Assembly (NCBI GenBank): GCA_947460245.1
Contig: CANHGL010000003.1
Span: 48,942-112,941, forward strand
Direction: 5' to 3'
From: Sphingobacteriales bacterium
Lineage (GTDB): Bacteria; Bacteroidota; Bacteroidia; Chitinophagales; JADIYW01
Length of the DNA stretch: 64,000 bases
The translations under genes were made by a program, and so were the position numbers. This document shows positions 8,059 through 17,566 of this stretch, piece by piece (within the stretch, counting starts at the first letter, position 1; each line of letters begins with the position of its first letter). The notes under the pieces are model-generated. The model was not told where the DNA came from. It worked only from the letters and a program-made list of their open reading frames with translations, and did no database searches.

Positions 8059-9498
8059 ATGTCAAGTCATTTTGAATCACCCATTCGGGAACCGTTAATA
8101 CTAGGTAATAAAACCTATAAAGACGTTACGAACGATATTGTGAAGTCAACCACAGGAAAAGTACAACCCAAGTGGCTATTCTGGACTTCTATTTCTGCTG
8201 TTGTGGCATCTTTTGGTGTTTTTTGTTTAGCCTGGGAAGTTTGTTTCGGTATCGGAACATGGGGTGCAAATAAGACAGTAGGTTGGGCTTGGGATATTAC
8301 GAATTTCGTTTGGTGGATTGGTATCGGTCACGCGGGTACCTTAATCTCTGCTATCTTGTTATTGTTCCGTCAGAAATGGCGTACAGGTGTAAATAGAGCA
8401 GCTGAGGCAATGACTATATTCGCCGTAATTTGCGCGGGTTTATTCCCTATTTTCCACATGGGAAGAGTTTGGGATGCATTTTTCATTTTCCCTTATCCAA
8501 ATACAAGAGGACCACTTTGGGTGAACTTCAATTCTCCATTACTTTGGGACGTATTTGCGATATCAACTTATTTCACAGTATCTCTTCTGTTTTGGTATAC
8601 AGGTTTAGTTCCTGACTTTGGAACTATTCGTGACCAGTCGAAGACACCAGGCAGATGGAAATTTTACAATTTCTTAAGTTTTGGTTGGATTGGTACAGCA
8701 AAACATTGGGAACGTTGGGAGTCTTTATCTTTAATATTAGCAGGTCTTTCTACTCCTCTAGTACTTTCTGTACATACCATAGTTTCCTTCGACTTTGCTA
8801 CCTCTGTAGTTCCTGGTTGGCATACAACCATCATGCCTCCATACTTCGTAGCGGGTGCGATATTTTCTGGTTTTGCAATGGTACTAACCCTGATGTTAAT
8901 AGCCAGATCTATTATGGGCTTGGAAGAGTATATAACATTGGCTCATATTGAGTCTATGAACAAGATTATTTTGCTTACCGGTACAATGGTGGGGATAGCA
9001 TATCTTACTGAAATTTTTACAGCATGGTATTCCAGCAATCAGTATGAACAATACGCATTTGCTAACAGAGCTTTTGGACCTTATTGGTGGGCTTATTGGA
9101 GTATGATGTTCTGTAATTTAGTTTCTCCTCAGGTTTTCTGGATAAGAAAATTCAGAAGAAATATTGCGCTCACTTTCGTGATGTCAATTCTAATTAATAT
9201 TGGTATGTGGTTTGAGCGATTTGTGATTATCGTAATATCTCTTCACAGAGACTATCTTCCATCTAGTTGGTTGTATTACTCTCCAACTTGGGTAGAAATA
9301 GGAATCTTTGTGGGTACAATGGGAATATTCATGACTTTATTCTTGTCATTCTGTCGCTTCTTCCCAGCAATAGCAATAGCTGAAGTTAAATCTATTCTTA
9401 AGATTTCAGGAGATCAGTATAGATCAAAACAGCTGGAAGAAGTAAAAAGTCAAGAGGTTTATCAAAATACAACTACAACGGCAGGAACCTGGGATTAA
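8059..9498 (+). CDS. actC: Alternative complex III subunit ActC, NrfD/PsrC-like quinol-binding membrane subunit
   Basis: 479 residues, mostly hydrophobic, with about ten membrane helices as usual for NrfD-family proteins. The sequence around WWIGIGHAGTLISA and HMGRVWDAF is typical of the quinol-site half of ACIII. In this family ActC holds the main quinol oxidation site next to the iron-sulfur clusters of ActB. It lies 30 bp after actB in the same operon. Confidence 0.93.
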   Translation: MSSHFESPIREPLILGNKTYKDVTNDIVKSTTGKVQPKWLFWTSISAVVASFGVFCLAWEVCFGIGTWGANKTVGWAWDITNFVWWIGIGHAGTLISAILLLFRQKWRTGVNRAAEAMTIFAVICAGLFPIFHMGRVWDAFFIFPYPNTRGPLWVNFNSPLLWDVFAISTYFTVSLLFWYTGLVPDFGTIRDQSKTPGRWKFYNFLSFGWIGTAKHWERWESLSLILAGLSTPLVLSVHTIVSFDFATSVVPGWHTTIMPPYFVAGAIFSGFAMVLTLMLIARSIMGLEEYITLAHIESMNKIILLTGTMVGIAYLTEIFTAWYSSNQYEQYAFANRAFGPYWWAYWSMMFCNLVSPQVFWIRKFRRNIALTFVMSILINIGMWFERFVIIVISLHRDYLPSSWLYYSPTWVEIGIFVGTMGIFMTLFLSFCRFFPAIAIAEVKSILKISGDQYRSKQLEEVKSQEVYQNTTTTAGTWD

Positions 9499-9522
9499 TA
9501 AAATACTCTATATCTTCAAAAT

Positions 9523-10053
9523 ATGAGCGATACAAAAAAATACTTAGTAGGAATTTTCGATGACGATGATGTCTTATTGCATGCAGTTAAAGACATTCGC
9601 GGTGCAGGTTATGAGATTTCAGACGCATACACACCTTTTCCTGTTCATGGTTTAGAGCATGAGTTAGGTTTGGAGCCTACGCGTTTGCATACCGCAGGAT
9701 TCTTTTTTGGGGCAACCGGACTTACGGTAGCACTTAGTATGATTACCTTTATTAATAAGTTTAACTATCCTACCAATGTGGGAGGTAAGCCATTTTTTGG
9801 CTTGTTAGCTTATATTCCAATTGTCTTTGAGCATACCGTGCTTTTTTCAGCTATTGGTATGACCGTTTCCTTTTACTATTTGTGTAAGCTGTGGCCTGGT
9901 AAGAAGCCAAAAATTATAGATGAGCGCACTACGGATCATTTATTTGCTTTAACATTTGAATTGGATAATAGCAAAACTTCTGCTTATGTATCAGAGGTAA
10001 GTGATTTATTAAAAAAAGAAGGTGCAATAGAAGTTTATCAAAAAGAAGTATAA
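9523..10053 (+). CDS. actD: Alternative complex III subunit ActD (DUF3341)
   Basis: 176 residues. A soluble cytoplasmic N-terminal segment (LVGIFDDDDVLLHAVKDI) is followed by two membrane helices (GFFFGATGLTVALSMITF and a second at ~92-115) and a short soluble tail. This is the standard ActD architecture. Its role in the complex is structural. It ends one base before actE, which implies translational coupling. Confidence 0.92.
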   Translation: MSDTKKYLVGIFDDDDVLLHAVKDIRGAGYEISDAYTPFPVHGLEHELGLEPTRLHTAGFFFGATGLTVALSMITFINKFNYPTNVGGKPFFGLLAYIPIVFEHTVLFSAIGMTVSFYYLCKLWPGKKPKIIDERTTDHLFALTFELDNSKTSAYVSEVSDLLKKEGAIEVYQKEV

Positions 10054-10054
10054 C

Positions 10055-10645
10055 ATGTTGAATAAAGATAAAATTATAATAATTGCTTTGGTGTTAGGCT
10101 GTATATCCTGCATTAGAGATCCTAAGCAACCTGGAAGATGGTACATGCCGGATATGGCAAAATCTGTTGCCTATGACGCGGGTTCTTCAAATCCAATATT
10201 TAAGGATGGAAAATCTGACCAATTAGCTCCTGATGGGAGTGTAGGTAGAGGAAAGTATCTTTATCCTCTTGCTGAATCTGAATATGAAAAATCAGCAACG
10301 TTTATCAAAGATCCATTTGTATTTACAAAAGAAGAAATAGAAGGGGAAGGGAAGCATCTTTTTACGGTAAATTGTGCTATCTGTCATGGAGAAAAAGGCG
10401 ATGGTCAGGGATATCTGGTTCAAATACAGAAATTTCCTCCTCCTCCGTCTTACCTAACAGAACCTTTGCTGTCTAAACCTGAGGGACAGCGTTATCATAC
10501 ATTGATGTACGGTAAGAATATGATGGGTTCTTATGCCAGTCAACTAGACCACAGAGAAAGATGGTTGGTATTAAATTATGTAAAGTCTTTACAAGGTGCT
10601 TCTATGTCGTCTGCTGTAAAGATGGATAGTACTAAAACAAAATAA
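10055..10645 (+). CDS. actE: Alternative complex III subunit ActE, monoheme cytochrome c lipoprotein
   Basis: 196 residues. The N terminus has a short hydrophobic stretch ending in GCIS followed by C19, which fits a lipoprotein signal. One heme site, CAICH, lies at 107-111 with GEKGDGQG after it, and M156 or M157 (GKNMMGSY) is the likely axial ligand. ActE is the lipid-anchored monoheme subunit that sits at the electron exit of ACIII. Confidence 0.93.
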   Translation: MLNKDKIIIIALVLGCISCIRDPKQPGRWYMPDMAKSVAYDAGSSNPIFKDGKSDQLAPDGSVGRGKYLYPLAESEYEKSATFIKDPFVFTKEEIEGEGKHLFTVNCAICHGEKGDGQGYLVQIQKFPPPPSYLTEPLLSKPEGQRYHTLMYGKNMMGSYASQLDHRERWLVLNYVKSLQGASMSSAVKMDSTKTK

Positions 10646-10665
10646 TAATTAAACAGATTCTCGCA

Positions 10666-11982
10666 ATGAATACATACGTTTTTGATTCGGGCACACAGAA
10701 AAAACTTTTCATAACTTTTGGGATAGGTCTGTTGCTTTTATTTTTAGGAGTGTTCTTCTTTAACGACGGTTCGGCTTCTGCTGAAATGCATGGCGCAGCT
10801 CATGAAGCAGTTTCAAAGGTGCAGGAACATGCATCTGCGAATACTACAGAAGCTCATGCGGCACCAACACATGAAGAAAAACATGCAACAGTAGGTCTAG
10901 CAGTTATAGCTAATATTTATAATGCATTCTATTTCGGATTTTATATAGCACTAGCTGCTATGTTTTTTCTTGCTGCAACTACAATAGCTTGGGGCGGTTG
11001 GCAGATTCAGATTCAGAAAATACCTTTGGCAATGGCCATGAATATTATTCTTTTTCTTGGGCTTTTATTAGTGATGTTTATATTCTTCAGACATGATATT
11101 TTTGAATGGACTCATGAGTATTTATATGACCCGAAAGATCCACGTTTTGATAAGATTTTAGCAGATAAGCACGATTTTCTTAATATGGGAACGTTCTGGA
11201 CATTCTTTGTAATCATTGCAGGGATTTCTATAACATTGGTTGCTTACTGGTGGAGTACTTTAACAACCTTAGATGAGCAGCCATCTATGAAGTTGTTCTC
11301 TAAAAGCAGAGCAATAGCTGCCATCACTATTGTGATAACAGCATTTGTGATTAATACATTTGCGACGTGGTTATGGTCAATGTCTATTCAGCCACATTGG
11401 TACAGTACAATGTATACTTGGAATACTATGGCAGGTGCTGTTGTAACGATGTTGTCATTGTTGATTCTTCTGATCTTTTTCTTAAAGAGTAAAGGGTATT
11501 TACCAAACGTAAATGAAAACCATGAGCATGATGTTGCAAAATTGATGTTTGCAATAAGTGTATTTTGGACATATACCTGGTTTGCGCAATATATGCTTAT
11601 ATGGTATGCGAATATTCCCGAAGAGACACAGTTTTTCAGGGTAAGAAGGACCATGGATAATTATGGTTTTTTATTCCACTTTACTTTCTTCTGTAACTTC
11701 ATTCTTCCTTTCTTCATTTTAATGAAAAGAGGTTCAAAAAGAAACAAGACAGCAGTTATAGTAGCAGCTACAATCATAATTTTCGGTCAGTTCTCCTGGT
11801 TTTTCCTAATGAATTGTCCGGCATTACTTCCAAAAGGTGGTTTTGGTCTTATCAGTATTGGATCATTGTTGATGATAATAAGTGTATTTATATTTGTTAC
11901 ATTGAAAATGTTGTCAAGAGTTAAAGATCTTGCATCTACTACGCATCCTTATGTAAAAGAAAGTTATCAATTTAAAATTTAA
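10666..11982 (+). CDS. actF: Alternative complex III subunit ActF, second NrfD-like membrane subunit
   Basis: 438 residues with about ten membrane helices and the NrfD-family layout. It is the partner of ActC and is thought to take part in proton translocation rather than quinol binding. After the first helix there is a polar insert rich in His and Ala (about residues 40-85, with HAAPTHEEKHA) before the core helices. This insert would lie outside the membrane. CoxB starts 6 bp downstream, so the complex III and oxidase genes form one transcription unit. Confidence 0.92.
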   Translation: MNTYVFDSGTQKKLFITFGIGLLLLFLGVFFFNDGSASAEMHGAAHEAVSKVQEHASANTTEAHAAPTHEEKHATVGLAVIANIYNAFYFGFYIALAAMFFLAATTIAWGGWQIQIQKIPLAMAMNIILFLGLLLVMFIFFRHDIFEWTHEYLYDPKDPRFDKILADKHDFLNMGTFWTFFVIIAGISITLVAYWWSTLTTLDEQPSMKLFSKSRAIAAITIVITAFVINTFATWLWSMSIQPHWYSTMYTWNTMAGAVVTMLSLLILLIFFLKSKGYLPNVNENHEHDVAKLMFAISVFWTYTWFAQYMLIWYANIPEETQFFRVRRTMDNYGFLFHFTFFCNFILPFFILMKRGSKRNKTAVIVAATIIIFGQFSWFFLMNCPALLPKGGFGLISIGSLLMIISVFIFVTLKMLSRVKDLASTTHPYVKESYQFKI

Positions 11983-11988
11983 TCAGAC

Positions 11989-13032
11989 ATGTCAATCATA
12001 TTAGGCTTATTAACATTGGTGTTGTTGTTTATTGTAATTCTACAAATAAGCAAGGCATCTGATTTGATAAAAACACTCCGTTTCGGAGATCGTCAGGAGG
12101 AATCTTTCGGAAATAATGCTATATTTTTATCAGTAATTGGTTTTGGTATACTTATATTTTCGATAGTTACATGTTTTACATACGCTGATACCTTATTGCC
12201 ACGGTCTGCATCTGAACAAGGGGAGTGGATACAATGGTTAATTGACATAACACTGGTGCTTACTGCTATAGTATTTGTTGTAACTCAAGCACTCTTGTTT
12301 TGGTTTGTATATAAATACCATTACAGAAAAGGCAGAAAAGCATATTTTTTTGCAGATAATAATAAACTAGAGGTAGCCTGGACAGTGGTTCCTGCAATCG
12401 TACTTACTTTTTTGATTGGCTTTGGTCTTCAGAAATGGTTTAAGATTTTTTCTCCTACACCAAAGGATGCTATAGTTATAGAAGTTATAGGAAAACAATT
12501 TGCGTGGACTATACGTTATACTGGTCAGGACAAGAAGTTGGGTTCTAGAGATTTTACATTGGTAAATGGTGATAACGAATTGGGCATAAATTGGAAAGAT
12601 ACTACTAGTCATGACGACTTTTTTGCGGATGAAATTGTACTTCCCGTGAATACGCCTATTTCTGTTAATATAGGAGCGCTGGATGTTATTCATGATTTCT
12701 ATTTACCGCATTTCAGGTTGATGATGGATGCTGTTCCGGGTATACCTACACATCTTTGGTTTCGTCCTATTGTTACTACTGAGGAGATGCGTAAAATCGT
12801 AAAAGATCCAAAGTTTGATTATGTATTGGCTTGCAACAAACTTTGTGGTTCTGGACATTATAATATGCAGAAGAAGGTGCGTGTAGTTTCTATGGCTGAA
12901 TATAAAAAGTGGGAGCGTGAACAAAAGTCTTACTATTCTACAGTGGTGCAAACTGCAGTATCTGATAGTTCCGCAAAAAAATCAGACGTAGCTCCATTGG
13001 CTAGTTCCACTGTGGCTGAAATGAATAAATAA
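11989..13032 (+). CDS. coxB: Cytochrome c oxidase subunit II (CuA), with extra N-terminal helices
   Basis: 347 residues. The CuA ligands are present: H235 (HDFYLPHFR), then C282, C286, H290 and M293 in CNKLCGSGHYNM. It receives electrons from cytochrome c or directly from ACIII. The N terminus appears to contain four hydrophobic helices (~1-22, ~42-65, ~80-108, ~128-150) rather than the usual two. Modified oxidase subunits are known from the Flavobacterium johnsoniae ACIII-aa3 supercomplex, so the extra helices may make that contact. A Ser/Ala-rich tail of ~30 residues ends the protein. Confidence 0.94.
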   Translation: MSIILGLLTLVLLFIVILQISKASDLIKTLRFGDRQEESFGNNAIFLSVIGFGILIFSIVTCFTYADTLLPRSASEQGEWIQWLIDITLVLTAIVFVVTQALLFWFVYKYHYRKGRKAYFFADNNKLEVAWTVVPAIVLTFLIGFGLQKWFKIFSPTPKDAIVIEVIGKQFAWTIRYTGQDKKLGSRDFTLVNGDNELGINWKDTTSHDDFFADEIVLPVNTPISVNIGALDVIHDFYLPHFRLMMDAVPGIPTHLWFRPIVTTEEMRKIVKDPKFDYVLACNKLCGSGHYNMQKKVRVVSMAEYKKWEREQKSYYSTVVQTAVSDSSAKKSDVAPLASSTVAEMNK

Positions 13033-13061
13033 TAATACTAAAAAGGATTAAACCCAAATAT

Positions 13062-14885
13062 ATGCAAACGACAACAGTAACTGAACCGCATGTAAAAGAA
13101 CATAGTCAAGCTGCACATGCAGATGCTCATCATCATACAGAGACATTTATTTCAAAATACATATTCAGTTTAGATCATAAGACTATCGGAAAACAGTTTT
13201 TATTTCTTGGTATGGCTTGGGCTGTAATCGGAGGTTTGATGTCTGTGGTTTTTCGTATTCAATTGGGATGGCCTGATGAAACTTTTCCTTGGTTAGAAAA
13301 AATATTTGCAGCTTGGTTTACAGATGGTAAATTAAATCCTGAAGCCTATTATTCTTTGGTTACTATGCATGGTACCATAATGGTATTTTTCGTTTTAACG
13401 GCGAGTTTGAGTGGAACATTTGCGAATATCCTTATTCCACTTCAGATAGGTGCTCGTGATATGGCATCTCCACTTATGAATGCTATTTCTTTCTGGTTAT
13501 TCTTTTTAGCTAGTGTTGTAATGTTCTCTTCCATCTTCTTGCCTACAGGTGCTGCCTCAGCAGGATGGACAATTTATCCGCCTTTGAGTGCATTGCCTCA
13601 GGCCTCTCCAGGATCTGGAATGGGTATGACCATGTGGTTAATTGCTATGGTAATATTTATTGGTTCTACACTAGTGGGCGGTTTGAATTATGTGTCTACC
13701 GTTCTGAACCTTCGTACCAGAGGTATGTCTATGTTTAGAATGCCACTTACTGTTTGGGCATTGTTCTTTACCGCTATTATTGGTATACTTTCTTTCCCTG
13801 TATTGGTTTCTTGTTGTGTATTATTGATTTTCGATAGAGGGCTTGGAACAAGTTTTTATTTATCTAATATTGTAATTGGTGGCAAGGCGCTTCCATTTGC
13901 AGGAGGTTCTCCTATTTTATTTCAGCATTTATTTTGGTTCTTGGGACACCCTGAAGTTTACATCGTAATTCTTCCAGCTATGGGTATGGTATCTGAAATC
14001 CTAGCGGTTCATTCACGTAAACCTATATTTGGTTACAAGGCGATGATTTTCTCCATACTGGGTATTACTGTTCTAGGTTTCATTGTTTGGGCTCACCACA
14101 TGTATGTTACTGGTATGAATCCATTCATCGGTTCCATATTTGTTTTATTTACTTTATTGATAGCAATTCCTTCTGCGGTAAAAGTATTTAATTGGCTAAC
14201 TACCTTATGGAGAGGAAATATTAGAGTCAATCCTCCGTCTATGTTTGCAGTTGGATTTGTTTCCATGTTTATTTCAGGTGGATTAACAGGTATCTGGTTG
14301 GGTAACGCTACTATAGATATTCAATTACATGATACCTATTTCGTTGTAGCACACTTCCATATTGTAATGGGTATTGCTGCATTCTTCGGTATGTTTGCAG
14401 GTATATACCATTGGTTTCCGCGTATGTTTGGAAGAATGATGAACGACACTATGGCGTATATTCACTTTGCGATTACGTTTATTGGTGCCTATTTAATCTT
14501 CTGGCCAATGCACTTCTTAGGCTTGGCTGGAGTTCCTAGAAGATATTATACATTTAATGAATTTGCTGCATTTTCTCAATATGCTACCTTAAATAAGGTG
14601 ATTACTATTGCTGCTATTGTTGTTTTCCTTGGACAGTTGATTTTTGTGGTGAATTTCATATACAGCATATTTAAAGGAAGAAAGTCAGTTCAAAATCCTT
14701 GGGAGGCTAATACGTTAGAATGGACATCTCCTATTGAAGGTGTTCATGGTAACTGGAATGGGGATCTTCCAGAAGTACACCGTTGGCCTTATGATTATAG
14801 CAGAAATCCAAATAGTGATGTAGACTTTATTCCTCAGAATGTTCCATTGACTGAAGAAGAAAAGAAAGATTATGTTCATCATTAA
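13062..14885 (+). CDS. coxA: Cytochrome c oxidase subunit I, A1-type aa3
   Basis: 607 residues. The metal ligands can be placed: H103 (TMHGTIM, heme a), H296 in GHPEVY with the cross-linking Y300, H345-H346 (WAHHMYV, CuB), H431 (heme a3) and H433 (heme a) in VAHFHIVMG. E298 in GHPEVY is the glutamate that marks type A1 proton-pumping oxidases. The His-rich start (HADAHHHTE) is unusual but lies before the first helix. It catalyses reduction of oxygen to water coupled to proton pumping. Confidence 0.97.
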   Translation: MQTTTVTEPHVKEHSQAAHADAHHHTETFISKYIFSLDHKTIGKQFLFLGMAWAVIGGLMSVVFRIQLGWPDETFPWLEKIFAAWFTDGKLNPEAYYSLVTMHGTIMVFFVLTASLSGTFANILIPLQIGARDMASPLMNAISFWLFFLASVVMFSSIFLPTGAASAGWTIYPPLSALPQASPGSGMGMTMWLIAMVIFIGSTLVGGLNYVSTVLNLRTRGMSMFRMPLTVWALFFTAIIGILSFPVLVSCCVLLIFDRGLGTSFYLSNIVIGGKALPFAGGSPILFQHLFWFLGHPEVYIVILPAMGMVSEILAVHSRKPIFGYKAMIFSILGITVLGFIVWAHHMYVTGMNPFIGSIFVLFTLLIAIPSAVKVFNWLTTLWRGNIRVNPPSMFAVGFVSMFISGGLTGIWLGNATIDIQLHDTYFVVAHFHIVMGIAAFFGMFAGIYHWFPRMFGRMMNDTMAYIHFAITFIGAYLIFWPMHFLGLAGVPRRYYTFNEFAAFSQYATLNKVITIAAIVVFLGQLIFVVNFIYSIFKGRKSVQNPWEANTLEWTSPIEGVHGNWNGDLPEVHRWPYDYSRNPNSDVDFIPQNVPLTEEEKKDYVHH

Positions 14886-14899
14886 TACATGATATCTTA

Positions 14900-15808
14900 G
14901 TGAAGAGTTCAGCTATAAATATTAATAAGCCAACATTTGGTAAGGCACTTTCACTGAAGTTGAAGGATGTAATGGAATTGACAAAATTCAGATTATCCTT
15001 CTTAGTGGTTTTCTCTGCTGTGATGGCTTATCTTTTGGCTATACAAACTTCCTCTGTTGATTTCTTAAAGATTTTATTTTTATCGTTGGGAGGTTTCCTA
15101 ATAACAGCATCTTCCAATACAATAAATCAGATTATTGAAAAAGATTCTGACAAGTTGATGGATAGAACTAAAAATCGTCCATTAGCTTCAGGCAGAATGA
15201 AATCTATGGAGGCTTGTCTTATTGCAGGACTAAGTGGGGTTTTAGGGATTTTTATACTAAGTATTTTTTTCAATACTATAAGTGGTTTATTAGGTGCACT
15301 TGCGCTTATCTCTTATGCATTTATATATACACCATTCAAGAAAATTAGTCCAACAGCAGTTTTTATAGGAGCTATACCTGGATCTATGCCTCTGCTTATC
15401 GGATGGACTGCAGCGACAGGAAGTATAGGAATTGGGGGGTTGGTTTTATTTGCAATCCAGTTCTTTTGGCAAATTCCGCATTTCTGGGCTATTGCTTGGT
15501 TATTAAATGATGATTATAAAAAAGGTGGGTATGCATTGTTACCGGGAGCGGAGGGAAAAACTAGAAGTGTAGCACTTCAAAATATACCTTATCTTTTAGG
15601 TCTTATAGGTGTTAGTGTATTGCCTTATGTATTAGGTATTTCGGGAAAGCTATCGCTTGCTGTTTCTTTGATAGCAGGGCTCTTCTTTTTAATCCAAGGG
15701 ATTCAGTTAGCTACAGATCTTACCGACAAAAGTGCAAGAAAATTAATGTTTGCATCTTTTGGGTATATTCCGGTAGTATTTATTTCACTAGTACTAGATA
15801 GAATTTAA
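14900..15808 (+). CDS. ctaB: Protoheme IX farnesyltransferase (heme O synthase)
   Basis: 302 residues, a UbiA-family membrane prenyltransferase with about nine helices. The polyprenyl-pyrophosphate site reads NQIIEKDSDKLMDRT and is followed by NRPLASG; the second acidic region is near NDDYKKGGYALLPG. It converts heme B to heme O, the first step toward heme A for the neighbouring oxidase. The track start is a GTG 14 bp after coxA; the first internal ATG would remove 24 residues but leave the first helix. No ctaA (heme A synthase) is seen in the window. Confidence 0.93.
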   Translation: MKSSAININKPTFGKALSLKLKDVMELTKFRLSFLVVFSAVMAYLLAIQTSSVDFLKILFLSLGGFLITASSNTINQIIEKDSDKLMDRTKNRPLASGRMKSMEACLIAGLSGVLGIFILSIFFNTISGLLGALALISYAFIYTPFKKISPTAVFIGAIPGSMPLLIGWTAATGSIGIGGLVLFAIQFFWQIPHFWAIAWLLNDDYKKGGYALLPGAEGKTRSVALQNIPYLLGLIGVSVLPYVLGISGKLSLAVSLIAGLFFLIQGIQLATDLTDKSARKLMFASFGYIPVVFISLVLDRI

Positions 15809-15810
15809 AA

Positions 15811-16434
15811 ATGGATGTAAACGTAAAATATAAGGTTAATAATCAGGGTGCACATCGTTTCACGATGTGGCTATTTATTGTTACTATATGTATGGTATTT
15901 GCCGGCTTTACCAGTGCTTTTTTAGTGCGTAAAGGCGCAGGTGGTGCATGGACTCCTTTTGACATTCCCGGAATATTCAAAGTCTCTACACTTTTAATTC
16001 TCCTTAGCAGTGTATTTCTTCAGGTAGCTCATATTGCCAATAAGAAACGTCATAAATTAATGACATCTATAGGATTATTTTTTACACTTATTCTAGGAAT
16101 ATTATTCTGTTACTTCCAAATTCAAGGATGGGAGCAGCTTACTGACATGGGTATTTATCTTTCTTTTAATCCTAACCCGGCAGGCCCTTTCTTTTTTGTA
16201 ATTACATTTATTCACGCTTTGCACGTTGCTTCAGGCATACTTTTTTTAGCAATAGCATTTATACATTCTATCATTGTATTAAGGAAATCCAACAAGATGG
16301 AAACTCATCTTGAAGAAGATAATATCCAAAAGGGTATGCTTACCATCAGAACAGACTTATTACTTTTGTTCTGGCACTTCTTAGGCTTTTTGTGGGTTTA
16401 CTTATATTTCTTTTTAAACTTTAACTTAAAATAA
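15811..16434 (+). CDS. Cytochrome c oxidase subunit III-like protein (first copy)
   Basis: 207 residues with five hydrophobic segments. FIHALHVASGILFLAIAFIH and LLFWHFLGFLWVYLYFFL match the conserved helices of heme-copper oxidase subunit III. It starts two bases after ctaB. Together with the next gene it gives two adjacent subunit III paralogs of different length, an arrangement I recall as common in Bacteroidota aa3 clusters. Subunit III stabilises proton uptake in subunit I. Confidence 0.85.
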   Translation: MDVNVKYKVNNQGAHRFTMWLFIVTICMVFAGFTSAFLVRKGAGGAWTPFDIPGIFKVSTLLILLSSVFLQVAHIANKKRHKLMTSIGLFFTLILGILFCYFQIQGWEQLTDMGIYLSFNPNPAGPFFFVITFIHALHVASGILFLAIAFIHSIIVLRKSNKMETHLEEDNIQKGMLTIRTDLLLLFWHFLGFLWVYLYFFLNFNLK

Positions 16435-16445
16435 ATTTTATCGGA

Positions 16446-17192
16446 ATGGCAGAAGTTTTAGAAATTCAGGAAGAGCATCATTTTGACCCATTAACACTGC
16501 CAAATAATGGCGAAGGTGGCGAAGAATCTCCAATGAAGATCAGTTATGGTAAAACCATGATGTGGTACTTCTTATTATCAGATGCGTTTACATTTTCAGC
16601 ATTCTTGATTGCCTATGCAGCTATCAGAATCTCACAACCATGGTGGCCTAATCCTAATTCTGTTTTTAAAGGATTTCCTGGCTTCGGTCCAGAGGCAAAC
16701 CTACCCTTAGGTTTTGTGAGTGTAATGACATTTGTTTTAATTCTAAGCTCTGTTGCTGTAGTGCGTGCAGTTCAGGAAGGTCATAGAATGAATAAGAAAG
16801 GGGTAATGATTTGGATGTTCTTTGGAATATTGGGAGGAGTTGCTTTTTTAGGTTGTCAAGCATGGGAATGGAATAATCTAATTCATGAAGGGCTAAGACC
16901 TTTCTACAATCCTTTCGGTCCCGATGCCAACGGATTAACACACTTAGTAGAAGAGCACCAACAATGGTCTCCAGGGCCTGTTGCTTTTGGAGCTTTGTTC
17001 TTCGGTATTACAGGATTTCACGGATTTCACGTATTTACAGGGGTTTTGCTTAATGTTTGGGGTTTTGTAGCTACAAGCATGGGGGTGTTCCACCGCAGAG
17101 GGCACTATGAAATGATAGAGAAATTAGGCCTTTACTGGCATTTTGTAGATTTAGTATGGGTATTTGTATTCTTGGCATTTTACCTCATGTAA
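16446..17192 (+). CDS. coxC: Cytochrome c oxidase subunit III (second copy)
   Basis: 248 residues. The family core is clear: YFLLSDAFTFSAFLIAY near the N terminus, GFHGFHVFTGVLLN in the middle and LYWHFVDLVWVFVFLAFYL at the end. It is closer to canonical subunit III than the preceding 207-residue paralog. The acidic N-terminal ~30 residues lie before the first helix. It starts 11 bp after the first copy. Confidence 0.92.
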   Translation: MAEVLEIQEEHHFDPLTLPNNGEGGEESPMKISYGKTMMWYFLLSDAFTFSAFLIAYAAIRISQPWWPNPNSVFKGFPGFGPEANLPLGFVSVMTFVLILSSVAVVRAVQEGHRMNKKGVMIWMFFGILGGVAFLGCQAWEWNNLIHEGLRPFYNPFGPDANGLTHLVEEHQQWSPGPVAFGALFFGITGFHGFHVFTGVLLNVWGFVATSMGVFHRRGHYEMIEKLGLYWHFVDLVWVFVFLAFYLM

Positions 17193-17223
17193 TTGTATAT
17201 TTTTAAGAGTAAAAAAATAATTT

Positions 17224-17550
17224 ATGGCAGACCATTTATCAGACGAACAATATAAATCAGCAGTTTCTGCAGTTTGGAAAGCTACTATTATCCTTGGTGT
17301 GGTAACAGTGGTTGAAGTAATAGCTGCATTGATTTTAGGACCGAAACTCCCTAAAGTCCTAATGAATTCATTTTACGCTTTAGCTAGTTTTGCAAAGGCA
17401 TTTTTTATAGTGGGTGAGTTTATGCACTTAAAATATGAAAAACGGGCATTCATGATTTCTTTGGGCGTTCCATTGGTATTTTTGGTATGGGCAATTATTG
17501 CTTTTGCAAGCGAAGGACAAAGTTGGTTCTTAATGAACCATCCTAAATAA
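17224..17550 (+). CDS. Cytochrome c oxidase subunit IV family protein
   Basis: 108 residues with three predicted helices. The segments ATIILGVVTVVEVIAALI and ALASFAKAFFIVGEFMHLKYE match the small prokaryotic subunit IV (CoxD/CyoD-like) family. It is a structural subunit of the oxidase and closes the set of structural genes before the assembly factors. Confidence 0.88.
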   Translation: MADHLSDEQYKSAVSAVWKATIILGVVTVVEVIAALILGPKLPKVLMNSFYALASFAKAFFIVGEFMHLKYEKRAFMISLGVPLVFLVWAIIAFASEGQSWFLMNHPK

Positions 17551-17566
17551 TTTACGTTATATTATC

